From Actinacidiphila sp. DG2A-62 (GTDB taxonomy: Bacteria; Actinomycetota; Actinomycetes; Streptomycetales; Streptomycetaceae), in the NCBI RefSeq assembly GCF_035825295.1, contig NZ_JAYMGI010000002.1, positions 7,330,001 to 7,394,000 of the forward strand: 64,000 nucleotides of DNA. The letters run 5' to 3'. Under the pieces are notes generated by a model that did no database searches, was not told the origin of the DNA, and saw only the letters and a list, made by a program, of their open reading frames with translations. The position numbers and the translations under genes were made by a program. Every line of letters starts with the position of its first letter. Positions within the stretch are counted from its first letter, which is position 1. This document shows positions 57,047 to 64,000 of the stretch, one piece after another.

Positions 57047-57805
57047 ATGGGCACCCCTGACGCCGGGCGTCAGCCGAAGTACCAGCGGATTGCCGACGCG
57101 CTGCGGGAAGCGATCCAGTCGGGCGAGTACGGCCCGGGGGACCGGCTGCCAGGTGAGAACGACCTCATGGCCACCTACGAGGTCGCCCGGATGACCGCGC
57201 GGCAGGCTCTCGGAGTGCTCCAGAACGAAGGCGTCGCCGAGTCACGGAAGGGTGCGGGGGTGTTCGTCCGGTCCTTCCGGCCGCTGCGACGGCGGGGCAT
57301 CCAGCGGCTGGCCCGGTCCCAGTGGGGCGAAGGGCGCTCGGTCTGGGAGACGGACACCGAGGACCGCGCGCTGGTGGTCGATCAGCTCAAGGTCACGGAG
57401 GAGGAACCGCCCGAGCGCATCGCGGAGGTGCTCGGAATCGAAGCAGGCCAGCGCGCATGCGTCAGGAGCAGGCGGTTCGTCCTGGACGACAAGCCGATCC
57501 TGCTGGCGAAGTCGTACCTCTCCTCAGACCTGGTAGCCGGCTCGGCCATCACACAGGAGGACACCGGCCCCGGCGGGATCTACGCGCGACTCGGCGAACT
57601 CGGCTACAAGCCGGTGCACTTCCGCGAGGAGATCCGCAGCCGCATGCCGTCCGCCGACGAGGCCCAGCGACTCGGCCTCAGCATGGGCACACCCGTCATC
57701 CTGATCGTCCGCACCGCCTTCGCCGACGAGGGCCGCGCCGTCGAGGTGAACGAGATGACCCTCGACTCCGCGTCGTACATCCTGGAGTACGACTTCGACG
57801 CGTAG
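57047..57805 (+). CDS. korSA: GntR/HutC-family repressor (KorSA-like)
   Basis: A 252-residue regulator: GntR helix-turn-helix in the first ~75 residues (YQRIADALREAIQSGEYGPG, LMATYEVARMTARQALGVL) and a UTRA ligand-binding domain after residue ~90 (ERIAEVLGIEAGQ, GYKPVHFREEIRSRMPS). In pSAM2 KorSA represses the transfer genes and its own gene. ATG 57047 follows AGAGGAGAG. The four palindromes upstream, one overlapping its leader, support autoregulation. Confidence 0.92.
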   Translation: MGTPDAGRQPKYQRIADALREAIQSGEYGPGDRLPGENDLMATYEVARMTARQALGVLQNEGVAESRKGAGVFVRSFRPLRRRGIQRLARSQWGEGRSVWETDTEDRALVVDQLKVTEEEPPERIAEVLGIEAGQRACVRSRRFVLDDKPILLAKSYLSSDLVAGSAITQEDTGPGGIYARLGELGYKPVHFREEIRSRMPSADEAQRLGLSMGTPVILIVRTAFADEGRAVEVNEMTLDSASYILEYDFDA

Positions 57806-57814
57806 GCCATCGAC

Positions 57815-58735
57815 TCAGAGTTGCCGGTCGCTCCAACGGCGTTTCTGAGTGGCCTTCCACACGTCGGCTCGTCTGGCCACTTCGAACACCGACGAGACAC
57901 GATACTCCGGCAGGTGTTGGGGAAGAGAGGCGAGGTGTTCCGCAATGGAGAGCCCGTCAACGACCAGGACCGGCGGTGCGGTTGTCGTAATCTTCATTCC
58001 CGCTGCTCCGACGATGGCGATCACAGGCTGAACGGACACGGGCCATCCGCACCAGTAACGAAGGAGCTTGGCCGTACGGTCTGCCTCGTTTAGGGAGAAG
58101 CGGACGTGATCAGTGGTCCGGTTGTTCACCCGAATCACATGATCACCGACCCACACGCGGGCGTCTGGATGATGCTTCGAGTTGATCGTGAAGACGCCGG
58201 CCGGACCGATGGCCATGTGATCGATGTCGGCACCGCTCGGCCACCGGACAGCGTGAAGAATCCGCCAGCCGCGGGCTTTCAGCGCTTCGAGGGACTCACC
58301 GACTGCCTGCTCTCCTTCCAAGCCGGTACGCCAGTCATCGGCTCCAAGGGAGAGCCGAAGCCCTCTTGCCACGAGGCGGACGAGTGCACTGCGTTGGCTT
58401 TCGATCTCACGGACCTTGTCAGCCACGGCCGCCCCGGGAGGATTGCGGGCGAGGTCGTTATCCCGTGTCAGCGGGGGTAGGGGCGGAATCGACGTGGGAG
58501 CAGCCTTCAGCCGCGGCGGTAGCGGAGCCGGAGCCGGGCGTGGTTCGGACCTCTGATCGTGCTGCCAAGCTTTGAGTGCCTGGCGGGCCGCCGACTCGTA
58601 CTCGGGGACCTCGATCGTTACCTCTCCCGTCTTCATGTTCAGCCAGGCAACGGCCTGCCCCCGTGGGCCACCCAGGTTGACATACAGGCGGTCCTGCCCG
58701 TTTTTCCGCCACCGGTTGACGTGCAAGTCGTCCAT
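57815..58735 (-). CDS. NERD (nuclease-related) domain protein
   Basis: A 306-residue protein. Its C-terminal half holds a NERD domain: GEQAVGESLEAL near residues 141-152, then GADIDHMAIGPAGVFTINSKHH, which has the Asp and Lys of the PD-(D/E)xK-like core. The N-terminal half has a strand-rich part (DRLYVNLGGPRGQAVAWL) and a Pro-rich linker. NERD proteins are predicted nucleases or DNA-processing proteins. It is convergent with the GntR gene, leaving only 9 bases between stops. Its role in the element is unknown; it may be a cargo gene acting in defence or DNA handling. Confidence 0.85.
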   Translation of the reverse strand: MDDLHVNRWRKNGQDRLYVNLGGPRGQAVAWLNMKTGEVTIEVPEYESAARQALKAWQHDQRSEPRPAPAPLPPRLKAAPTSIPPLPPLTRDNDLARNPPGAAVADKVREIESQRSALVRLVARGLRLSLGADDWRTGLEGEQAVGESLEALKARGWRILHAVRWPSGADIDHMAIGPAGVFTINSKHHPDARVWVGDHVIRVNNRTTDHVRFSLNEADRTAKLLRYWCGWPVSVQPVIAIVGAAGMKITTTAPPVLVVDGLSIAEHLASLPQHLPEYRVSSVFEVARRADVWKATQKRRWSDRQL

Positions 58736-58920
58736 CGCACCCCCGAGTCCGCACTCCTCACGCACCCAGGTCAGCACACCGGAAGCCGGAGGCGGCAGAG
58801 CGCGAATCGGCCATCAGCGCGGCGATCTTGTTACAGGTTTCTCTACCTCATCAAGTGCCCGCGCACGGCGCGGGCTGGCCCCTGCTGCCCGGCCCGCCCC
58901 CTGCCTTCGGCGGGGCGGCC

Positions 58921-58946
58921 GGCCGCTGGGGCCGCTCCCAGCGGCC
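58921..58946. terminator. perfect 10-bp hairpin
   Basis: ggccgctggg ... cccagcggcc with a 6-base loop, about 190 bases upstream of the NERD gene start. Orientation of the transcript it would end is unclear. Confidence 0.5.
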
Positions 58947-59108
58947 CCGAGGGTAGGAATCGAACCGCGTGTCAGAGACGTGCCTCCGGCGGGGGCGCTC
59001 AGGCTCCGAGATGGACCAGGGTCGCCGGCGCCCGCGCGTTCGTCGGGGCGGGTGTGGGAGCTTCCATCCCGCCCGCCATCGACCCGGGCAAGCCGAGCAG
59101 GCGCGGCC

Positions 59109-59158
59109 CCTGGCGTCCAGATCGTTCGTACAGTGGCGCGCTCCATCTGGACGCCAGG
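59109..59158. repeat. 14-bp inverted repeat, 22-base spacer
   Basis: The arms cctggcgtccagat and atctggacgccagg are perfect complements. The long spacer and position near the element end suggest a protein-binding or single-strand replication/transfer signal more than a terminator. Confidence 0.65.
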
Positions 59159-59238
59159 AACCACGCCCGCTCCACAGGAGTGCGGGCCGAAGGCAGACGG
59201 GATGGAAGCCGGGGGAGTGGTGGGTTGAGGTGGGTTCG

Positions 59239-59259
59239 TCTGGGACCACTTTGGGACCA
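59239..59259. repeat. 21-bp direct repeat, right copy (possible integrase arm site)
   Basis: Identical to 49085-49105 and separated from the right att repeat by exactly 95 bases, mirroring the left side. The identity of distance makes a functional role in site-specific recombination likely. Confidence 0.75.
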
Positions 59260-59354
59260 CACGCTATGCACGCGGACGAACAACGCCAGCTCAGATGAAC
59301 GGTCGAACGTGACTCAATGCGTCTCTGACCTGCGGAAACCCTTGAACCTATGAT

Positions 59355-59408
59355 CTGGGGGTCAAGGGGTCGCAGGTTCAAATCCTGTCGTCCCGACGGT
59401 GCACGAAG
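59355..59408. repeat. attR: 54-bp direct repeat (right copy)
   Basis: A perfect copy of 48936-48989 without the 5' half of the tRNA. It also serves as the left boundary of a second, decayed int/xis unit. Confidence 0.95.
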
Positions 59409-59448
59409 GGCCCGCTGGACTGGCATTCGGCCAGGTCAGCGGGCCCTT
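59406..59448. terminator. hairpin between attR and the second integrase
   Basis: A perfect 12-bp inverted repeat (aagggcccgctg / cagcgggccctt) at the same place relative to att and int as the hairpin at 48987-49027. It supports a shared ancestry of the two integration modules. Confidence 0.75.
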
Positions 59449-59592
59449 TGTCCTCTCTGGTAATAATGTTCATCTGATGCCGGGTCAGTAGCCAGGGACC
59501 ACGTGGGGACGGTGGCTCAAGAAAACCTGCAGGTCAGCGGTTGTTTTGCCAGGGACCAAGATCGCCTTTTGCGGTCGGGCATTGTGTACTTC

Positions 59593-60715
59593 CTACAATC
59601 TCCTCAGCGTTGCCGACATGGCGGGTGAGGGTGGGGGAGGAGTGTGTACGCCGGTGAGGTGGGTGCTGAGGGTGTGGCTGGCGCGGGTGACGGTGTGCAG
59701 GTCGGGGTGCAGGTAGCGCTGGGTGGTCTGCAGGGAGCCGTGGCCGGCGATCAGGCGTAGGACGTGCAGGGGCACTCCGGCATCTGCCATCCAGGTCAGG
59801 CGGGTGTGGCGCAGGTCGTGGTGGCGCAGGTGGTCGTAGCCGAGGGCGAGTACGCGCTGGGCGATCATCGGGCGGACCTCCTGGACGAGGGGGACGCGGC
59901 GGGCGACCTTGCCCTTGGTGTTCTTGTCGGCGAGGCCGCCGGGGGAGGGCGTGGTCTGGCGCCGGACGGTCCAGATCCAGTTGGTGAGGTCGATGTCCTT
60001 GACGCGGGCGCCTGATACTTCGCCGATGCGGGCGGCGGTGCAGGCGGCGAAGGTGACGGCCTCGCCCCAGCCCGGGTACTGGTCGGCAGAGTGGGCGACC
60101 AGGGCCGCGGCGAGTTCCTGCAGCGCGCCCCAGTCGCGAAGGGCGAGCGCGCGGGGGTCGTCGAGTTCGTCTTCGGCGAGCTGGTACTGGCGTTGCCAGC
60201 CTTTGACCCGGGCGGGGTTGGCGGTGATGAGTCCATCGCGGACGGCCTGCTCCATGACGCGGACGAGGACGGCGAGGGTGCTCTTGACGGTGGAGCGTCC
60301 TTCGCCGTCGGCGATCCAGGCATAGGCGGTGCGGTCGACGGCGCCGTTGGTGACCAACGGTGACCGGCAGGTGCCCGAGCGCGGGCACGACGCGAAGTCG
60401 CCACCCGGCGAGGTAGGGGTCGGTGGTCTTGGGCTCCAGTCCGCGAAGCGCCAGTTGCATGTGGGCGTTGCCGTATGCGGCCAGGGTCTGCGTGGCGGCT
60501 GCCGGGTCGACGCCTCGGCTTGCCGAGGCGAGCAGGGAGTCGATCCATTCATGTGCTGCCTCGGGGGTGGGGTGTGCCTGGGTGATCGAGCGCCGGCGCT
60601 TGGTGTGGGGGTCGACCCAGCGGACGCGGGCCTTATAGGAGAGCCTTCGGTCCTGGCGGTGCTCGATGTCGTGCGACAGCGGGACGGCGACGGGGAGCTG
60701 GTGGCGGTAGGGCAA
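59593..60715 (-). pseudogene. second AICE integrase, decayed (frameshift and internal deletion)
   Basis: A relative of the intact integrase at 49048. The N-terminal ~115 residues (YKARVRWVDPHTKRRRSITQAH ... VVPALGHLPVTV) read in one frame from about 60715, the rest (VTNGAVDRTAYAWIADGEGRS ... TTQRYLHPDL) in another; one extra base near 60357 accounts for this. The catalytic domain keeps Arg in CTAARIGEVSG, HDLRH, AGHGS and QRYLHP, but it lacks about 36 residues between RPMIAQRV and LGYDHLRHHDLRH, which the first copy has. It is therefore probably inactive. It lies behind attR exactly as the first integrase lies behind attL. Confidence 0.85.
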
Positions 60716-61003
60716 TCAGGCCGCCTTTTGCCGCGGGTGGGGTGTGGTGCGGCGTGTGTCGAGCCAGTGCTGAAGGTCTTGCGCGGCGTAGAGGACGACG
60801 CGCTCGGACAGGCGAATGAACGGCGGCCCCTGCGGCGGCTGCTCGGCGCGCCACCGCCGCACCGAGGAGGGGTCGACCCGCAGCAGCCGGGCCACCTCCT
60901 CGGTGGTCAGCAAGGGCGAGGCGAGTGGGCCTGCCTGGGCCGGTCGGGCGGTGAGCGAAGCCGATAGGGAGGTCGGCTCCGGCGAGATGGCGTGCTGCGG
61001 CAT
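60716..61003 (-). CDS. excisionase-like helix-turn-helix protein (second element)
   Basis: A 95-residue protein with TTEEVARLLRVDPSSVRRWRA and GPPFIRLSERVVLYAAQDLQHWL, the same pattern as the xis at 50310. It ends at the start of the decayed integrase, as xis does for int. The gene itself looks intact, but no repSA or transfer gene lies upstream; only about 90 bases separate it from a MITE. It is a remnant of a second AICE. Confidence 0.85.
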   Translation of the reverse strand: MPQHAISPEPTSLSASLTARPAQAGPLASPLLTTEEVARLLRVDPSSVRRWRAEQPPQGPPFIRLSERVVLYAAQDLQHWLDTRRTTPHPRQKAA

Positions 61004-61093
61004 GCACTTCCTCGGTGATGATCACTGGGTCCACCGCGGCCGACGAGGACCGTCTGCGCTGGCAGGAGGCATCGCGTGCTGCCTCCTGCAGCT

Positions 61094-61327
61094 CTAGGGC
61101 GTGTCCGCAAAGTCGTGCCTGCCCCGCGACGCCTGGCACGCGCTCCCCCAGCCTGGCGGCCGGGGGTGCCCCCAGCTGCGTTGTCGGGCCCGTCCGAGTA
61201 GGCCCACTACGAGGACGACCCTCCGCCTTGCGATCTGGGGGCGCCGCCCAGGCGAAGCCCTGGGGGAGCACCAGACGCCGCGGGGCCGCCCTCCGGGCGA
61301 CGACACGACTTTGCGGACACGCCCTAG
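61094..61327. mobile_element. MITE with 24-bp perfect terminal inverted repeats
   Basis: A ~230-bp element. The left end (agggcgtgtccgcaaagtcg, 61096 on) and the right end (its exact complement, to 61325) are perfect over 22 bases, or 24 if the flanking ctag is counted. CTAG at both edges may be the target duplication (YTAR-type, as in IS5-like elements). It contains no transposase gene, so it would need one in trans. The inner part is GC-rich with smaller palindromes. Confidence 0.88.
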
Positions 61328-61448
61328 CGGTGCCTGACCTGCGGTGCACCAACCATCTTCACCACGAAACGCGTTTTGCCTGACGGAACTTTCCGTGCTG
61401 CTTGGCAAGTGGGCAGCGCCGAACGCCGCCGCGCAGGCGTTGTAGCAG

Positions 61449-61490
61449 GTGCCTAGAAGGCGCCTGCTCTATCCGCTGAGCTACGGGGGT
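61449..61490 (-). tRNA. tRNA-Arg (TCT) 5' half, fragment
   Basis: Read on the minus strand, the sequence (a)cccccgtagctcagcgg... has a D-arm (gctc/gagc), and an anticodon-stem/loop start ggcgc-cttcta with anticodon tct, as in Streptomyces tRNA-Arg. The 3' half (T-arm and acceptor) is missing; the downstream sequence does not fold. It is a broken tRNA gene, perhaps left by integration or deletion of an element. The first base is a where g is expected. Confidence 0.7.
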
Positions 61491-61593
61491 TGACCTGCGC
61501 GAACGAGAGACTGATGGGCACTGGCCCCTGCTGTCGTGGGACGAATATTAATGGTGACGTCGGGTATTGGAACTGTCCGAATGCCCCTGCGGG

Positions 61594-62232
61594 TCACGTG
61601 TGCTGTGCATCTGGTGCTGTGTTGAGGAGAGGTGCCAGGGCACTGCGGAGATCTTCGATCTGCCGGTAGTAGAGGGCGGTCATCCCCACTTCGCGGGCTG
61701 CTGTGACGTTGGCGGCAGTGTCGTCGATGAACAGGCAGCGGTGGACCGGGGCACCGGCCTGTGCGGCGGCCGTGATGTAGACGCGTGGATCAGGCTTCAT
61801 GACCCCGATGCGGGAGGTGTTCACCACGGCGTCGGCGAGATCGTCGAGCCCTTGCTGGGCGAGGTCCCATTCCAGCCGGGTGGTTGCGTTGGAGACCAAG
61901 GCGACGGTTGCGACCGTGCGGGCTTGGGCGAGGAGGGACACGACCTGGTGATCGACGCGGGGCACCAGACTGGACCAGTCGGTGACTGCGGCGTGGGCGC
62001 GGTCAGCCGATCCGCAGATCGCAGCGAGGTCCGCAGCCCCTGCGGAGCGCCACTGCTCGTCGGTGATCTTTCCTGTGATTGCGGGGTGCAGGCGAGACGG
62101 GGCGAAGGCTGCTGCCGCGATTGCGCCTGTCGGGAGTCCATGGCTGCTTTCGATGTCACTGGCGGTGGGCCAGTGTCGAAGAACGCCATCGATGTCGCAG
62201 AGCACGGCGTCGTAGGGGCGTGTGGTCATCAT
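61594..62232 (-). CDS. HAD-family hydrolase
   Basis: A 212-residue HAD-like phosphatase. Motif I is DIDGVLRHW with the nucleophile Asp and the general-acid Asp; motif II is ALVSNATT; motif III is the Lys in GVMKPDPRVY; motif IV is CLFIDDTAANV. It has a small cap after motif I. The substrate is unknown. ATG 62232 follows AAGGAG by six bases and overlaps the end of the broken recombinase gene. It lies in a debris zone but looks intact. Confidence 0.9.
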   Translation of the reverse strand: MMTTRPYDAVLCDIDGVLRHWPTASDIESSHGLPTGAIAAAAFAPSRLHPAITGKITDEQWRSAGAADLAAICGSADRAHAAVTDWSSLVPRVDHQVVSLLAQARTVATVALVSNATTRLEWDLAQQGLDDLADAVVNTSRIGVMKPDPRVYITAAAQAGAPVHRCLFIDDTAANVTAAREVGMTALYYRQIEDLRSALAPLLNTAPDAQHT

Positions 62233-63170
62233 GAGTACTCCTTGGTGATGGCTTTCCGCGCGCTCACTTCGGCGGCGTAGGTGGCCCAGTCGCCGGCGGA
62301 GAGACGTTGCCAGGCGACGGCGATGTCAGTGTGAATGCCCGGGGTGCGGGCGAGGATCGCGGCGGGGATCTCGGTGGCGAGCTGGAAGAGTGCGCTGCTG
62401 CGGGCCTGGTTGGGCCGGATGCCCAGGTTGTTCAGCCGCTGGGTCAGCTGTGTGGTGCTGATCGGCCGTCCGGGCTGGCCGCCTGGAAAGAGCCAAGGTG
62501 ATGGTGTTAGGGCGCCGATGGTCGCGTGGCCCTTGCGGTTCGCGGCGACCATGCGGGCCAGTTCGGCGACGGGCTCGGTCAGTTGTATGGGTGCATTGCC
62601 GAGGTGTAGACGTACTTCGTGAGCGCCGACCTCGACGTCCTCGATGGCCAAGCGTGGCGCCGACGCCGACCAGGACTTGGCGGAGGTGGGCGAGGGGAGG
62701 GCTGTCGGGCAGTTCATCGAGGGCCTCGTGGGTGAGGGCTCGTCGGCCGGCCGCGAGGTCGGCCAGGACCGGGGAGACGGAGGTTTGTTCAGCCACCGCC
62801 TGGCGGTGATGGGGTGCTCGGTGGTGGCGATGTTGCGCCGAAGTGCTTCGAGGCCGGGGTGGAGGGCATTGGACGCAGGGCCGAGCAGTTCGTTGAGGCG
62901 TCGGTTGATGAGGCACGCGCGCACTGGCCGGGGTGCGGGTAGTCGGGATCGTTACAGGTGGGGCAGGTGTGCTAGACCTCAGGGACGGTGCAGTCTACGC
63001 AAAGGGGCTCGTCGAGCGTGCCGGAGACGACCGCCTCGAATCTCCCGCATTCCGAGCATGATGCCGGGCGGCGCTGACAGGCCGGGCACCACGGTCGGCC
63101 CGTGGTGCGGGAAGTGCCAAACTCCCTGATCAGGCCACTAAGTTGTAGGAGGATGAAGTCCCCGCTGGGT
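62229..63170 (-). pseudogene. recombinase/integrase-like protein, broken
   Basis: A decayed gene for a tyrosine-recombinase-like protein. Reading right to left: LSGLIREFG ... CPACQRRPASCSECGRFEAVVSG ... VDCTVPEV ends in a TAG where a Trp codon is expected; then CPTCNDPDYPHPGQCAR, a frame change to LINRRLNELLGPASNALHPG, another to SPVLADLAAGRRALTHEALDELP and a third to DVEVGAHEVRLHLGNAPIQL ... PWLFPGGQPGRPISTTQLTQRL. The middle of the protein, including the core, is missing. I recall intact versions of about 600 residues in Streptomyces. The right edge is approximate. Confidence 0.7.
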
Positions 63171-63565
63171 GCCGCCCTGACCTCGCGACCTGCAGTTTCT
63201 CGCCCGTCTGATGCAATTCCCGAGGGCTGGGATAGGGAGGCTTCCTCGTCGTCCGGTTCGCACGTCTCCCGCTGTCGACTGATGGCGGTGGCGAACCGGA
63301 CGGGCATCGAGCCCCCGCGAGCCCCTGCCGAGTGCTGTGCCCCCTGGCGGCGGCAGATCGAGAGATGTCTCCGAGAGACCAAGCGAGTCGGTTACACGTT
63401 GCCGTTGCCCGTCGGGCTGCCCCCTCCGCTCCGAAAGACCAGGCCGCCGTGACCTGTCACATACTGAGCCGGTGTGCCGCGTGCACCGCGCGCAGGACGT
63501 CACTTTCGCCGACGCGGCCAGGGCGTGACACCGGCGGGCTGCCGGCAGCTCAATCAGGCGAGGGG
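63171..63565. other. 395-bp region with no supported gene
   Basis: Open frames here have weak codon bias and no recognisable domain. The sequence is less GC-rich than the chromosome. It may hold the remains of the recombinase-like gene's 5' end. Confidence 0.5.
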
Positions 63566-63793
63566 TCAGGGCCGCGGGCAGTCAGGGCCAGCCGGATCGC
63601 CGTTGGGGCGCCGGTCCATCGCTCGGATGAGGAGTTCGGCCCGGACCAGCAGGCCGACGCCGAAGACCGTGCAGGCGAGCATGATGCACCAGCCGACGGC
63701 TTGGGCGTTGGACTCGTGGTGGAAGACGTACGGGGTGAGCACCGCCATCACGACGGCGAGCGCCGTCAGTGCGGCCAGCCACAGCCATCTCAT
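63566..63793 (-). CDS. small two-helix membrane protein
   Basis: A 75-residue protein with two hydrophobic helices (MRWLWLAALTALAVVMAVLT and AVGWCIMLACTVFGVGLLV) and a charged tail (RMDRRPNGDPAGPD-like). ATG 63793 has GGGAGAGG upstream. No family is recognised. The frame stays open to the window edge in the upstream direction, so a longer or fused gene is possible. Confidence 0.65.
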   Translation of the reverse strand: MRWLWLAALTALAVVMAVLTPYVFHHESNAQAVGWCIMLACTVFGVGLLVRAELLIRAMDRRPNGDPAGPDCPRP

Positions 63794-64000
63794 CGGCCTC
63801 TCCCTTGGATCGTCACCGGCACGCGGCAGGGCTGCACGGCTGGTGGTGTCAGGACGGGCCCGCCTTGGACTCGCCCCGCTTGGGCAACCCTCTGAGCACT
63901 CGGGGGACACGGCCGCCGGCAGCAGCCACAGGCCGGTCATGCCGGTGAAGGTGATCGCCGCGACCATGAGCACGTCGCCGAAGTCGCGGTTCGTGGTGCC
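63794..64000 (-). other. open frame running off the window edge
   Basis: The minus strand stays open to base 64000 in the frame of the preceding gene and reads GTTNRDFGDVLMVAAITFTG, with a hydrophobic stretch near its start. It may be the end of a separate small membrane protein or an extension of the previous one; the start lies outside the window. Confidence 0.4.

Larger units (their letters stand above)
58736..59354. other. 619-bp right end of the AICE without a supported gene
   Basis: Long open frames here lack family resemblance. The region holds a hairpin (58921-58946), a 14-bp inverted repeat (59109-59158) and the right copy of the 21-bp repeat (59239-59259). It may hold replication or transfer signals (single-strand origin, clt) as well as the right half of the attP region. 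Confidence 0.6.

Noticed and set aside
58951-58968. A T-arm-like string (gggtaggaatcgaacc) suggesting a tRNA on the minus strand.
   Set aside because: The T-stem does not close (cgcgg against cctac) and no acceptor, D-arm or anticodon stem can be placed around it.
58851-59426. Open frame of 191 residues on the minus strand that begins in the att region (reads GRQDLNLRPLDPQ).
   Set aside because: That peptide is simply the complement of the tRNA-Pro 3' end in the att repeat, a frequent false gene call.
59534-59592. C-terminal extension of the second integrase in the frame that ends at 59534.
   Set aside because: After the frame change near 60357 the conserved C-terminal motifs are all in the other frame, which stops at 59593; the 59534 frame is Arg/Pro-rich shadow there.

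Overview
The window is very GC-rich, uses GTG starts freely, has ATGA and GTGA gene overlaps, and shows third-codon-position G/C dominance. Together with its gene families (HpnC/D/E hopanoid genes, DUF397/XRE pairs, DUF574 methyltransferases, DUF5941, DUF5302, RepSA/KorSA-type integrative element) this points to a Streptomyces or close relative. The statement rests on families and composition, not on a database search.

Region 1 (1-13.3 kb): chromosomal housekeeping genes (ABC-F ATPase, crotonase-family enzyme, RsbW-like kinase, type I IPP isomerase, CDF metal exporter), then a tightly coupled envelope operon. That operon holds a DUF5941 CDP-alcohol phosphatidyltransferase, a LicC-like cytidylyltransferase, a glycerol-1-phosphate-dehydrogenase-like enzyme, a second CDP-alcohol transferase, a GT2 glycosyltransferase and a TagG/TagH-type ABC exporter. 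It ends at a strong hairpin near 13.24 kb.

Region 2 (13.5-25.3 kb): a complete hopanoid operon, hpnC-hpnD-hpnE-polyprenyl synthase-shc-hpnG-hpnH-dxs-hpnO. It makes squalene from C5 units, cyclises it to hopene and builds the C35 aminohopanoid side chain. The ispG gene that I recall lying between hpnH and dxs in S. coelicolor is not there.

Region 3 (25.4-48.8 kb): assorted chromosomal genes: tyrosine phosphatase, SGNH hydrolase, anti-sigma-like kinase/XRE/DUF397 group, tandem DUF574 methyltransferases, M3 peptidase, GNAT, MBL hydrolase and GH2 beta-galactosidase. It ends in a membrane/TPR/CHAT neighbourhood (41.9-48.8 kb) built around a 1351-residue CHAT-type caspase-fold protein, divergent to two small genes, one of them multi-spanning. 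This is the best candidate here for an undescribed signalling or defence module.

Region 4 (48.9-59.4 kb): an integrative and conjugative element of the pSAM2/AICE type in a tRNA-Pro(GGG) gene, bounded by a perfect 54-bp direct repeat. It carries int, xis, repSA, a C5 DNA methyltransferase, small transfer/spread genes, an FtsK/TraB-like translocase, a GntR (KorSA-like) repressor with a palindromic operator array, and a NERD-domain protein. A 21-bp direct repeat lies exactly 95 bp inside each att repeat, which suggests integrase arm sites.

Region 5 (59.4-64 kb): debris. Behind the right att copy sits a second int/xis pair in the same arrangement as the first, so a second element seems to have inserted in tandem and decayed. 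Its integrase has a frameshift and an internal deletion. A roughly 230-bp MITE with perfect terminal inverted repeats, a 5' half of a tRNA-Arg, a HAD hydrolase and a broken recombinase-like gene follow.

At least six otherwise intact chromosomal genes carry one apparent 1-2 base deletion each in G/C-rich runs. Assembly or sequencing error is the simplest explanation, so those genes are listed as CDS with the break noted.
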